NCBI GenBank assembly: GCA_905221605.1
Contig: CAJNDS010000114.1
Span: forward strand, 665,855-729,854
Source: Symbiodinium natans
Lineage: Eukaryota > Sar > Dinophyceae > Suessiales > Symbiodiniaceae
DNA: 64,000 bases
Reading direction: 5' to 3'
Numbering within the stretch: the stretch's first letter is position 1; every line of letters begins with the position of its first letter. The notes under the pieces were generated by a model, which saw only the letters and a list, made by a program, of their open reading frames with translations, was not told the DNA's origin and did no database searches. This document shows, piece after piece, positions 1-10,174 of the stretch. The position numbers and the translations under genes are program-made.

Positions 1-750
1 CCGCGGAAGCTCGCGGAAGCTCCGTCTTAAGCAAAACTTATGAACTTTTCAGCCCCAAACAGCCGCTGAGCATCGGTCCCTGGTGCCTGGCCGGTTTAGG
101 GTTTAGGGTTTAGGGTTTAGGGTTTAGGGTTTAGGGTTTAGGGTTTAGGGTTTAGGGTTTAGGGTTTAGGGTTTAGGGTTTTGGGCTACGCTTCAAAAGT
201 ACCGCGAACCTTGCAGCAACCACCTACAGAGCAGCCCCGCGCCCCTTCTTCTAGTGCAATGGTGTTTGGATGGGAGGCGGGCGCGGGAAATCCGCGGAAG
301 CTCCGCGGAAGCTCCGCGGAAGCTCCGCGGAAGGATGGGGTCCATTCTGGAGTAGTAGGCTTCCGCTTCCGCTTCGTGTAGCCTTGCTTGTGAAACACCA
401 TCTTCGACATGACAACGTAGTTCTCCGTTCAACAGCAGCAAAACGATGAACCCTACACACCTGTGTCGTCTACAGCTTTCATTGTTTTCTTGTGCGGTTC
501 TGTTTTCTTTCTACGTGGTGTGGGCCGCAGACTTCCTACGCCATGTGCTTGTTCGGTTTCAACATCGACTGTCCTTCCGGAACTTCATGGGACACGTGCA
601 TAAGACTACAAACGTACTGCGCGGAAGGAACTGTACGAATTCACACGAAAATGGCTCCGCGGAAGGGTATAGCTGTAAAAACATGCCCCGCGGAAGCTAC
701 CTTTCGAGGCGCGGAAGGTCCGCGGAAGGGTTCCGCGGAAGGGAAATAGA
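1..750. repeat. Cluster of CCGCGGAAG repeats
   Basis: The motif CCGCGGAAG, usually followed by CT or GG, is repeated at 1-30, four times in tandem near 291-336, and again several times between about 625 and 745. The core CCGCGG is palindromic. The rest of this stretch shows short open frames on both strands that merely follow the repeat. I see no recognisable protein. The motif does not recur in this density elsewhere in the window. Confidence 0.75.
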
Positions 751-1153
751 TTTTCACTAAACACATCGTCGAATAAAAACCATGGCTCGCATATTCTGGC
801 ACGCGTCGGGGAGATTCTTCATTTGCGGCGGGAATCCAGCAAGAGCCAAGCGATCATTTCTGGCAGCTACATGTGTGTCTTTTCGGGGAAGCCCTGTACG
901 GTTGCCTTGCCAAGACATGTCAAATTCCTTACCGTGGCAGGCTACTGGAGGAGGGCTAGTTTCTCCATACTAAAGTGCTTTCAAGTGCCAGTTGTGCAAC
1001 AGGAGGGCATGTTCGTCGTACTAGAGTTCTTTGAGTAAGGCAACATTGTACTCGTACCACACTCCGAAATCATCCAACAGCCTCGCTGTTCAGCAAATAA
1101 CCCATGTCGAATTTGGGAACTCTGAACACAGCTACACTCTGGAGCTTGATAGT

Positions 1154-1256
1154 TACCCTAGGGCTCCAAGTATATGAATTATATCGACATTGAGGTTTAA
1201 AGTCTGTAAATAATACCTACTTTGGGCCATTTGGAGCCTTAGGGTTATGACTCTGC
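1154..1256 (-). mobile_element. Small TIR element (copy 1, inverted)
   Basis: A ~100-bp sequence with inverted ends ACCCTAGGGCTCCAA and TTGGAGCCTTAGGGT. Read on the minus strand it matches the element at 62024-62117 at about nine positions in ten, including the internal stretch about the phrase TAGGTATT. Two near-identical copies 60 kb apart in opposite orientation indicate a MITE-like mobile element. Confidence 0.7.
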
Positions 1257-1339
1257 CAGGCACCAGCACGGACGAAGCCGACTCCGGCACGCTCCCCGAC
1301 GGAATGCTGACAGGAGGGCAGCTGAGCGGCATTTTGCTT

Positions 1340-1453
1340 TGTGGTGCTTTACCGTAACTTTAGATCTTTAGCCTTTTTGGGCTTGTTGGGTTTCTTAACA
1401 AGGCAGCTAAAAAATTAATTTATAGCTACCCTCCTAAGTGCAGCCAAGTTTGG
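1340..1453 (+). repeat. Dispersed 110-bp repeat, copy A
   Basis: The sequence from GTGGTGCTTTACCGTAACTT to CTAAGTGCAGCCAAG recurs at 10067-10174 with only a few substitutions and a small indel near the middle. No open frame or RNA fold is evident. It is probably a degenerate mobile element or an element end. The stretch 760-2000 around it holds no exon I can support. Confidence 0.7.
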
Positions 1454-1499
1454 AGCCGATGAAGAAGCAGTGTACCGTTTCGACCGTTTTTCGAAGGCC

Positions 1500-2010
1500 T
1501 TGGGCATGCGCGCAAAAATGCTGAGTGGCTTTTGAGTCGGGTCTCAATCGATCGAGGCGCATTTTTAGCCGCTCCTCCGTAGCTATATAGAGCTTGCCTT
1601 CAAGCCTCCAGCTGGTGGTCTCTGATATACGGGTCGGAATAATTTCTAATAGTATTCCCTTAGACTCCCTTTATATCTATACTATAGCTAAAGTAACCCC
1701 CAGAAACCCTGTTCGAATTACTAAGGCCCCTATGTTAACAATGGAGGACAGTTTCCCATGCAGCCCTGTCTCCGGGGTTTTGTGGCCACAAGCTACCAGT
1801 TCCTTAAGAACCCCGAAAAAATATTCTTCCTTATTAAGGGTAATATAGGGATCATCATGTTTAATCTTTTGGGGTTCTTAAGCAAATATAGAGATTCCCT
1901 AAACCCTAAACCCTAAACCCTAAACCCTAAACCCTAAACCCTAAACCCTAAACCCTAAACCCTAAACCCTAAACCCTAAACCCTGACTTTTGGGGGTTCT
2001 TAGGCAAATA
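1500..2010. other. Upstream region of channel gene, no exon recognised
   Basis: This stretch holds a small element resembling those at 13765-13815 and 40711-40835 (the phrase about GGTAATATAGGGAT and GGGGTTCTTAAGCAAAT, 1800-1890) and a telomeric block at 1900-1984. An open frame at 1594-1848 has no recognisable domain. The 5' end and start codon of the channel gene that follows may lie here or upstream, but I could not identify them. Confidence 0.4.
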
Positions 2011-2018
2011 GTGGCAAG

Positions 2019-5000
2019 GTCCACTCGACGGAGCGTGCGCAAGGCAAGCTTGTCCTGGGAGGAGATGACCTGGAGGGAACCTGGGTAGCCCAGTGGTACC
2101 CTTTACCCTTTTTTTTAGGGTTTAGGGTTTAGGGTTTAGGGTTTAGGGTTTAAGGGTTTAGGGTTTAGGGTTCTGGGTTCCCTTCTAAAATAACCAACCC
2201 AAAAAAAGGGTGCCCTGATTGTAATATGGTTACTGGTCTGGGCTACCAAGGAAAAGTTGCGACACTGTGTGGCGTCGGCGACGCCTGCCTGCAACTCCAC
2301 AAATCCGTGTAGCCGTTTGCCGCGACTGCAACGTACGCATCATGCTACACCGCATCACATAACTTGTATGTCCGGCACCTCCATGCTAGAGGCCTTTTGA
2401 GTTGTTCTTCTCGGTCTGCATCGTCGCGAATGCTGTGGAGCTGGGTGTGGATGTCCAGTACTTCTCCCACTACCGAGGCTTTGGGATTTCTTCACGGACA
2501 TTTGCTGCACTTTCCTGTATGTCCTGTGTTCTTTGAGTGGACCGCGCTTCCTCGAAGAAGCGATGAGAAGTTTTACGGCTAGGCAACCCAGGCATCAATC
2601 CAATCAACACACGATCCCAGATGTGCGGCGATTGCAAGGATTAGCTAGGCGGACCAGAATTCTTTCCAAGTCTGAATCTGCACGGACACACACACACACA
2701 CACACAAACATGCGCGCAAATTCTCACACGTAACTCTTTGAGCCCTGCTTCAGGCGTATCCCCCGTCGCACTGGAGGCCTTTCTGAGAAGAGAATCTGCA
2801 AATCCAAGGTCAGCAACGGTCACGTGGTAAACTCTGGCTTAGCTTAGCTTTGTGTGCACGGAGTTAGTCGAAGGCACTTAGCAGCTTGCAGCTCTGCACA
2901 ATAAAGGAAGCTTCAAGGGTCCCTAAACCCTAAACCCTAAACCCTAAACCCTAAACCCTAAACCCTAAACCCTAAACCCTAAACCCTAAACCCTAAACCC
3001 TAAACCCTAAACCCTAACTGCCATCAGCGCGACTCTTCAGGTGATTGGCCACCTCTTCACCGCGCTGTTCGCAGTGCCCGCACTTACGTATTTCATGATG
3101 TCAGTAGGATCAGTGGCAGGAGGCTTGCCAGATAGCTGAATTTGAAAGACAATGTGCCTTATGTCTCCAAGACTTCTTCCTTGCCAATGCATTTCTCAGG
3201 TGGAGCTACTTCTCAGAATGGCCGCTTATGGCACTGCCCTTAGCCTGGCAGCTATCTTCAAAGCACAGCTGTGCACAGAGGACGATGGTTGCCGTTTTTT
3301 TGGGGGGGATCAGATGCTGCTGAGTGCTTGGCTTTGTCTGCTCCCTGAGGCAAAGCCTTCTTTACGGAGCCGAAGAATCTTGCTTGGAACATCATGGATG
3401 TCATCATCGTCACTAGCGCTTTCGTAGAAATCGTTGTGCAGGCAGGGTGGGTTTAAAACTACTTTGCCCATTCATGTGGGGACGCACATGCCGCTTTGCT
3501 AGCCCAAGCTCCCTCATTACACCCTATCGGCCTGTATACTGCGGAGCGAGCGTTGATCAAGATTAGTTTCCGGATGTCAGTCATCACTGACTTTCTTAAC
3601 TTCCGTTGATCGTGAGTTTCGGCTCGGCACATCCAGTGTCCACTGACTTGAGAACGGTCCTCAACCCAAAAAGGGAGCAGTTACCAGCACGAATATGAGC
3701 TTTCTCGGACTGAGTCCGGAAAAACCCGAGGCTCGGGAATCCGCGTGATCCGTGGACTGCGTAATAGTTCCAATGCTCATGTAAAGTAAACCCTTACCTG
3801 GCTTGCTGGTCAGTAGGCATTCACTTTTGACCCCAACAAAACCACCAACCGAAGAACAATGCAGTGCCCGGACTCTCTCAACTGGAAGGTTACCTAGGAA
3901 TGCCCGGGTCGGAAACTCAGACCATTGCCTTTCTTATCAAGCGTTTTCTTAAGCAGCGCCTCACATGTACAGTACACACTTGTGCACTACTCAACCTTGT
4001 CCCAAAGTTGTTTGCTCGTGGAGGTTGCTTTGGACGTATTGAACCAGGCATGCGGCGGGCATCGATTTTTTTTGGCTTGGGTTGGGCCTGGTGGTTTAGG
4101 GTTTAGGGTTTAGGGTTTAGGGTATGTCATGATCTCGGGGAAGCATGTCTGCAGTGAACGCAGGATTCGCCTCCTGGTGTGTCTACCCTGACGAACATGC
4201 GCGTGCTGCGGATCATCAGAATAACCAGACTGGTCCGGCTGACCCGCATCGCTCGCATCACGCGTGCCTCGTCTGGAGAATGCCGTGGCGCACCGCGAGT
4301 TCTGAAAGTGGAGGGTTTAGGGTTTAGGGTTTAGGGTTTAGGGTTTAGGGTTTAGGGTTTAGGGTTTAGGGTTTAGGGTTTAGGGAGGATAGCAGAGTGC
4401 GGAACCGACCCTCAAGCTCACTGCAACCGGGTGAGGGGGTTGGGGGCTCGGGGCATGTACATGGTTCATTGGGTAGTCACATGTAGTCAGCATACCACAG
4501 AGGTAGATTGCGTGGAGCTACACCAGCTACCTACGCAACATTTAGATTACCACCATGAGGAGGGTCACGGTTGCCCATGCCACTCTGGCAGAAGCGCCGG
4601 CTTTGCCTGGAAAGCAGCCGGAGGTTGCAATTCCCTCTCTTTCCTCACTGCATGTTTAAAGCGGCCATTATACGAGCCCAAGCAAGGTGAGCAATGTGAG
4701 CGGAAGGACCCGAAATGATCCGAAGTCAGAGCCCAGTTGCCTCAAAGCCTAAGCTGGCCAAGGCTTCATCAAGGCGCTAAGAACATTGGTGACCTCCATT
4801 GTCTTCACGCTCAAGTCGCTGGTTTGGGCACTGGTTCTTCTGTCTTTAATCATCTATGGGCTGCTCGGACTGCCTCACTTGAAGTTGCCTGTGTGGCTTC
4901 CGTCGGCTTGCAGTAGCTCATTTTGGTGCTGAGAGACCGAGACTGACAGTTGAAGGTTTGGAATTGTCTTCACGCAAGCAGCGACTCTGTACCTCCTGGA

Positions 5001-8000
5001 TCACGGTGGCTTGGTGCTGACTGCTTTGTGCGAAGGCCCCGGTGTCTGTAGTTGCTGGCAGTTTTGGAGGATTCTGTATGGTCAACGTCTCAACCTTGGA
5101 GGTGCCTAGTCTTCCGAACCCACTGAGGTGCTGCGGACGACGCGGACCCTACTCTGATAGCCATAGACGAGTACTGGCATGATCTCCCCGCCTCGATGCT
5201 TACGTTGTTCATGCTCTGCGGCAGCAAGAAACGGGTAGAGGGGGGCGTATAGGGCTTGAGGAAACCGAACATCATCACCTGCGCTTGCACATCAGTTTAG
5301 CACAGAAATGCAGGGCGCAGTAGCTTGGTTTCGTGGCGAGTGCACCTGCATCAGTGTTCTGGGCTCCTGCTTCCAGCTGCATAAATACAAGTGGCCACCT
5401 GCACGTAATTGCCGCACTTCACAGTAGCTGCCAGATCGGTGTAATGGCAAGAAAGTACTGGTTCACATTGCAAGGGCTGATGCGTTTAGCCAGACTTTAA
5501 ACCCTAAACCCTAAACCCTAAACTCCAAGGGCAATCTGCGGCGGGGTGAGCTGGGAGAATGCATTGAGACCGATGCTGGTCATCTCTGAATGGTGTGCTG
5601 CCTGGCTGCTCGTGGTATCTGCTTTATTCGCTGTAAGGATGAACAGCAGTATCTTGTTCGTAGCAGAAAGTACGCGAGCCGAAGCACTGTTCATAACCCA
5701 GACATAGGCCGAAAATAGCACAAGCGTGCTGCTGCACAGATATATACGCTTGTCCGATACCGGTAAGGCAAGCATGTGTATAACATCACGAGTTGGGTGA
5801 ACCGCAGTTTGTCCCCACTCGAGCTCTGCAGTTTTGCCTTTGCCCCCGCTTTAACGGGGGATTGGCGCAATGTCGACTCTGGCCGCAATGAAAACTGTTG
5901 ACAGCCTGGGAGGAAAACGTCCGCTTGGCCTGGGGCGGAGAAGACGCATTTCAGTACCGGGACCCCTAAACCCTAAACCCTAAACCCTAAAATTCTCTTG
6001 CAATGCGGCTGCGTGGTCTCGTTGCTTTGGTGTCGACTTGGGCTGCAATCACGTAGCGGTTTGAAAAAGTGACGACGTTTCTCTTCCCAACTTGGACGTC
6101 TTGGCCCCGACCCGCTGCCTTCTGAAAGTGCTGTTCTCCCTGGACGGCCGCAGTGATGTACGTGGGTTGATTCGAGCAGCAGCAGCAGCAGCGGCAGCAG
6201 CCGTTTTTGAGAGGCAGCCTATGACAGCCCGATTATGGATACCCCGCCCGGTATCCCCACTGTCATGATGCATCTGGGATCATCTGGGCGTATGTGGCGC
6301 AAGTTCGTCGCTTACGTCTGTTCCCAGCATGAGGATGTACAGACACTTTTTGGACCCTACCGGTGGCCCGACCGACGTCTCCGTGGAGGCCGTTGGGGTC
6401 TGCGCGTTAATTACGATCAAGATCGATCAAGGGTGTGAAGACTAGACTTGCCAGCGACAAGAGGCTGAACACAGCCATTGAGGGGCTGTCTCTGGTCCCC
6501 GGACGCACAGGGGCAACCTGTTCTTAATAACTGCAGCTTCACGCGACCCCCTCACTTTACACTGCAAGTGGAAACTTGATGACTTTCCGCTCATGCGTCT
6601 CCTGCCGATGGCCCCAGCCATAAGGGCAAATGCCAATGGCTCCGGCTCTTTCCGCAGGATCTTTCTCCAGAAGACTTTTTCCCGAAAGCACGGCGAAGGC
6701 ATTTCAGCGGAGGTGGTCTTCGGGAAGAATTTTCTTTATCGATGATGCATGGATGGATTACGTGATGGATGATGAATGGATGGATGGTGTGATGGATTTC
6801 GTGGCTTTCCTCTTAAAGTTACTACTCGTACAATTTAAACACGGGGTAGGGTTGGCGGGACTCGCTGCACTTGCCCAAAAGTCGCGCTCGCAAGTGGGAG
6901 GCGTTCGCATTTTCGTCCACGAATGACAACCCTCTGCGTGGCCGCGGGGTGTCGCGAAGCTGGCGAGTGGGAGGCGTTCGCGTTTTCGTCCGCGAACGAC
7001 AACCCTCTCGCTGTCCTTGGCGCCTCTGGCTGTCCTTGGCGCGTCGTTGCGCTGGCGCGTGAGAGGTGTTCGCGTTGTCGTCCGCAAACATGATGCGTGT
7101 TCGCGTGGTGTCGCGACGTGGTTTTCGTGGAGGATGACGCGTGCATGGATGCCGTCAAGGATTTCTTAAGTTAGTAATGTCTTAAGCAATCACGGCTCTA
7201 AAATGCTTTCGGAACAACCGTTGTCCAGTTTTAAAACTCGGCAGCGGGCCGGCCACGCAAACCCGTGCCCAAAAGCAGACCTTCCCCAGCGTAATACAAT
7301 TTGGATTGGGTCAGCTCCCATACAGGACGCTGCAGCAAGGGACTTTCCAACCCACCAAGCAGAGAACATCTTTGCTAAGTTGCACAATGGAACGCACACT
7401 TTAGCCGCACGCACCTTATCGTGTGGTCGTGCTTAAGTAAGCCTGTGGGCATCATGTTCATCCACTACAGGCAACCTTTGCTTGTTTTGCTGTATATGTT
7501 GCTGGCTAAACGAGAACGGTGGGGTGTTTGTAACTTTTGCTCCAGTATGATGAGAGTTTCGCTTTGGGAGTTAGAAGCAGGTAGATGCACAGTGCACACT
7601 GTCGCGGGTTTTTGTTGCAAATGCACCCTAAAGCCTAAACCCTAAAACCTCAACCCGAATTGCTCAGCCAAGGCCTTCCTGTTTCTGTTTTATATCAGTT
7701 TCAGTTATTTCGCCGTGCTCAATGTGGCCGGGTGCTCAGATATTTGTGACAAGTCTTCTTGCACGTGGGCACAAGTATTGCATGGCGTGTCCTGGATATA
7801 TTTTGTCCACGCTGCTTGGTTTCTATTCCTTGGCACAGCTACATCCGCCACCTACGTGTGACATCAACATGGCAAGTTTTCAGGTCACTGGCGTTTTCTG
7901 TCAAAGTGCTATAGAGAGCGCCCAGAGCGACCACGCCGCGGACTCAGAAACAATGGCAGAGCAAAACATACTTTTCTTCTTCAACTTGCAGGAAAGCTGC

Positions 8001-9654
8001 TCGATGTAAGACTTGCAGTTTTTGTCGTCCACAGCAGATGGTGAAATTTGCTAATGCTCGGCTTTTGCGTTCAGGAGATGATCATGCAAAACATAATTCA
8101 AAACAAGGAGGCGCCGTGGCTGCAAGTATGGAAGCAAGGCAAGGGGATGCGAGAGTGCCACTTTCCAAACATATCCAAACATACATTCACGTCGAAGGAC
8201 AGTATGCCGCCCATTGCAAGGACATAGCCCTACATGTTTCAAAACATGCTTCAAGAACTCGTTGCACTTGCTTGTGCATGCGCAGGCTTTCCCGCTTTGC
8301 TGCGTTTGTCACGTTGGCCCCCTTCCGCTTGCAAATGTGCTGAGGCCCACATACGGAAGGTAAGGTCTCTCTTCTCCAATTTGGATGCCGATGAATCGGG
8401 CTACATCAGCCTGGTCGAGCTGGAGGAGAACATGCACAACAAATCCGCGCCCTGACCGGAGCCAGCAAACACACACTTGAAGCCTGGTTTCTGAACCCTA
8501 GAACCTGAACCCCAAGCCCGAAACCCCAAACCCCGAAACTCTAAACCGGGTTTCGGATTTGATGTTGCGTTGAGATGCGAGAAATTCGCAGGAGGGCGGG
8601 GAAGTCTGCATTCCGAGGTCAAGACGTACTTCGAAGCACTGGAGTTGGACGTTTCTGATGCGTGTGGCACTTAACCCTCCTGGGTTCTTAGGGAATGAGG
8701 GAATGAGGGCCCTATGTATACCCTTAAAGGAAACATGCATATTATATATATATATATATATGGGGTACCTCATTCCCTCATTTCATACGAAGAACCAGCC
8801 AGTTACAACGACAGCAGGGGCAGCATGCTCAGCGGCCCTTGAGACAGAGCTCCCTTGCACGAGCCTCTGTCCAAGGTGGACATTCTTCAAGCTGTGCCTG
8901 GGCCGGTTTAATATTTAGGGATGAGGGTTCTGTGGAGCTAAACCCCAAACCCATCCCAAAAACCCTAAACCCTAAACCAGTTGGGGCTTGAATTTTGCCG
9001 GGAGCCAAAAATGGCCAAAAGCCGCCAGGCTCGATACTGACGGCGGTGCCGCCATCGAGATCGAAGAGCTGCCTGGCGTGGGGTTTAGGGTTTAGGGTTT
9101 AGGGTTTAGGGTTTAGGGTTTAGGGTTTAGGGTTTAGGGTTTAGGGTTTAGAAGGTTTAGAAGGTTTATAGGGTTTAGAGGGTTCAGAGGGTTTAGAGGG
9201 TTTAGAAGGTTTAGAAGGTTTAGAGGGTTTAGAGGGTTTATAGGAGTTAGAGGGTTTAGAGGGTTTAGAGGGTTTATGGGGTTTATAGGGTTTAGAGGGT
9301 TTATAGGGTTTAGAGGGTTTAGAGGGTTTATGGGGTTTATGGGGTTTATGGGGTTTATAGGGTTTAGGGTTCAGGTTTGTTGAGCTTTGTGCTCGTGCAC
9401 GATGCGTTGGCAGTCGTTGCAGGGTATCATGGCTGTATCTGTTTCGGTGCGCTCAGGTTCTTGCTGGGATGCTGCATGGCTGGATTCTATTGTGCGCGGA
9501 ATGAGCGCCGCATCAGTGCGCAGCAAAGCAAAGGCAGTACCCTTCTACTCTTGGTAGAAATCTATACAAGCCAGCCATCACAGTTGCCAAGAGCCTACCA
9601 AGAACCAAAGAAAGTGTTGAGTCCATCCATCATGTTGAAACACTTCTGCGCTGA
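2019..9654 (+). CDS. Voltage-gated cation channel with EF-hand pair
   Basis: A single-domain, six-transmembrane ion channel of the voltage-gated Na+/Ca2+ family, in a form common in dinoflagellates. Exons I can support: 2019-2076, 2251-2278, ~2390-2477 (S1), 3041-3073, 3200-3230 (S2), 3279-3313, 3376-3441 (S3), 4164-4263 (S4), 4763-4859 (S4-S5 linker, S5), 4956-5005, 5167-5212, 5530-~5632 (pore), ~7699-7726, 7884-7934 (S6), 8075-8110, 8345-8446 (EF1), 8618-8661, 8876-8893, 9029-9067 (EF2), 9457-9478, 9524-9553, 9571-9654. Most junctions keep frame with GT or GC donors. The parts downstream of S1 total about 360 residues. The start codon and a short piece between S1 and S2 are not found. The product should sit in a membrane and pass cations on depolarisation, with Ca2+ feedback from the EF-hands. 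Ion selectivity cannot be read off. Confidence 0.8.
2077..2250 (+). mobile_element. Introner-like TIR element (GGTAGCCC family, copy 1)
   Basis: Ends GGTAGCCCAG (2084) and CTGGGCTACC (to 2247) are perfect inverted repeats, and the centre holds a TTTAGGG block. If the intron runs from GA at 2077 to AAG at 2250, the flanking frames join as MTWR then EKLRHC. The same GA...AG geometry fits the copies at 33421 and 59399. Here the flanking duplication is weak (GAACC against GAAAA). Confidence 0.6.
2390..2477 (+). CDS. Channel exon: S1 helix
   Basis: The frame starting with CCT at 2393 reads PFELFFSVCIVANAVELGVD and continues VQYFSHYR. A hydrophobic stretch ending in Asn-Ala-Val and a following acidic/aromatic loop is typical of S1 in single-domain dinoflagellate voltage-gated channels. 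An AG precedes the exon, and GC at 2478 could be the donor. Confidence 0.7.
3041..3073 (+). CDS. Channel micro-exon leading into S2
   Basis: A 33-bp exon between CTTCAG and GTGCCC encodes VIGHLFTALFA. It joins in phase 0 to the next exon (VELLLRMAAY) to give the normal start of S2, where a Phe-Thr pair precedes a Val-Glu and a basic residue. Confidence 0.75.
3200..3441 (+). CDS. Channel exons: S2, S2-S3 loop and S3
   Basis: Three short exons. 3200-3230 gives VELLLRMAAY with the conserved Glu and Arg of S2 and a GC donor. 3279-3313 gives EDDGCRFFGGDQ, the usual short loop. 3376-3441 gives NLAWNIMDVIIVTSAFVEIV, the S3 helix with its conserved Asn and Asp. The donor after GGDQ is not clear from sequence; the others are GC. 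Confidence 0.75.
4164..4263 (+). CDS. Channel exon: S4 voltage sensor
   Basis: The exon follows a CAG acceptor and reads DSPPGVSTLTNMRVLRIIRI then TRLVRLTRIARITR. Arg recurs at every third position eight times, which is the S4 voltage-sensor signature. The GT donor at 4264 splits an Arg codon, completed by GC at 4763, so the frame runs straight into the S4-S5 linker. Confidence 0.9.
4763..5005 (+). CDS. Channel exons: S4-S5 linker, S5 and start of pore loop
   Basis: 4763-4859 encodes FIKALRTLVTSIVFTLKSLV then WALVLLSLIIY, the family's S4-S5 linker and S5 helix. After a GC donor, 4956-5005 continues GFGIVFTQAATLYLLDH. The motif FTQA directly after S5 is typical of this channel group. Junction phases match. 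Confidence 0.85.
5167..5632 (+). CDS. Channel exons: pore loop with selectivity filter
   Basis: 5167-5212 encodes DEYWHDLPASMLTLFM, the pore helix. The GC donor leaves AT, completed by G at 5530. 5530-~5632 then reads AICGGVSWENALRPMLVISE and a hydrophobic S6 start. The filter-like motif GGVSWE matches the GGV-(D/S)-WE found in related dinoflagellate channels. The 3' edge is unsure: a GTAAGG donor lies at 5633, but the phase into the next micro-exon is unsettled. Confidence 0.85.
5640..7690 (+). other. Long intron of the channel gene
   Basis: This 2-kb stretch separates the pore exon from the S6 micro-exon. It holds short telomeric blocks, a GATG-rich patch near 6741-6800, and three diverged copies of a ~70-90-bp repeat at about 6893, 6965 and 7048 (core GTGGGAGGCGTTCGCGTTTT). 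Open frames across the latter on both strands mirror the repeat and lack a recognisable domain. Confidence 0.6.
7699..7934 (+). CDS. Channel exons: end of S6
   Basis: A micro-exon near 7699-7726 reads FSYFAVLNV, and 7884-7934, after TTTTCAG, reads VTGVFCQSAIESAQSDH. Together they form the S6 end LNVVTGVFCQSAIESAQ, highly characteristic of the group. Both donors appear to be GC. Confidence 0.85.
8075..8110 (+). CDS. Channel exon: post-S6 linker
   Basis: Encodes EMIMQNIIQNKE between a TTCAG acceptor and a GC donor, phase 0 at both ends. It bridges SDH of the S6 exon and AHIRKVRSLF of the EF-hand exon exactly as in related channels. Confidence 0.8.
8345..8446 (+). CDS. Channel exon: EF-hand 1
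   Basis: Reads AHIRKVRSLFSNLDADESGY then ISLVELEENMHNKS. The loop DADESGYISLVE fits a canonical EF-hand (Asp 1, Asp 3, Ser 5, Glu 12). An in-frame stop follows only if the GC donor at 8447 is ignored. Confidence 0.9.
8618..9067 (+). CDS. Channel exons: EF-hand 2, including an 18-bp micro-exon
   Basis: Three small exons join without phase loss. 8618-8661 gives VKTYFEALELDVSDA (GT donor inside a codon). 8876-8893 is only 18 bp and gives WTFFKL. 9029-9067 gives LDTDGGAAIEIEE and ends at a GC donor. The loop DTDGGAAIEIEE is an EF-hand loop. AG acceptors precede each. Confidence 0.85.
9081..9374 (+). repeat. Degenerate telomere-like array
   Basis: It starts as perfect TTTAGGG for about ten units, then drifts into TTTAGAGGG, TTTATAGGG and TTTATGGGG variants for some 200 bp. 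It lies in the intron just after EF-hand 2. The gradient from pure to mutated units suggests one-sided decay or expansion. Confidence 0.85.
9457..9654 (+). CDS. Channel C-terminal exons and stop
   Basis: 9457-9478 (FLLGCCM) completes the second EF-hand helix after a GC-donor intron. 9524-9553 gives QSKGSTLLLL, and 9571-9654 gives PAITVAKSLPRTKESVESIH then HVETLLR and a TGA at 9652-9654. Phases agree (GT donor at 9554, AG at 9569-9570). The last exon is my least certain one. Confidence 0.55.
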
Positions 9655-10066
9655 TCTCTTGATCTTCGAAGGCACATCTTGATGCACTTGCGTAAGAGGA
9701 CTGTCCCAAACCCGTTTTGGGGAGAGTGCTGAAACCGTTCAGCGCGACTGTACATCAAGCCAAGGATAGGGTTAGGGTACAGGAACCCTAAACCCTAAAC
9801 CCTAAACCCTAAACCCTAAACCCTATTGGCAGCTTGATCTGAGAGGCCCTTGTTGGGCTTTGCGCGTGCGTTTGAAGGTTCCAAGCCCAAACCCCGAACC
9901 CTACGAACCCTAGTTGCACGCTCTAAGAAACACAAGACCCTCGAGGCCCTGTCTCTGAGCCCTGCAGACCCTAAGTGGGGGTTTGCGAAGGTTTGCGATA
10001 TTAGGGGTACCTTACTGGGGTTCTTGCTATCAGGGAATCCTACTATTTTGGGGGGTTCATTACTTC

Positions 10067-10174
10067 GTGGTGCTTTACTGTAACTTTAGATCTTTAGCCT
10101 TTTTGGGCTTGTTGGGTTTCTCAACAAGGCAGCTAAAATTTTGTTTATAGCTACCCTCCTAAGTGCAGCCAAGA
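10067..10174 (+). repeat. Dispersed 110-bp repeat, copy B
   Basis: Second copy of the sequence at 1340-1453, same orientation, ending again at CTAAGTGCAGCCAAG. It lies downstream of the channel gene, 8.7 kb from the first copy. Confidence 0.7.

Noticed and set aside
96-182. True chromosome end
   Set aside because: The block is short, flanked by unique DNA on both sides, and one of ~140 in mixed orientation.
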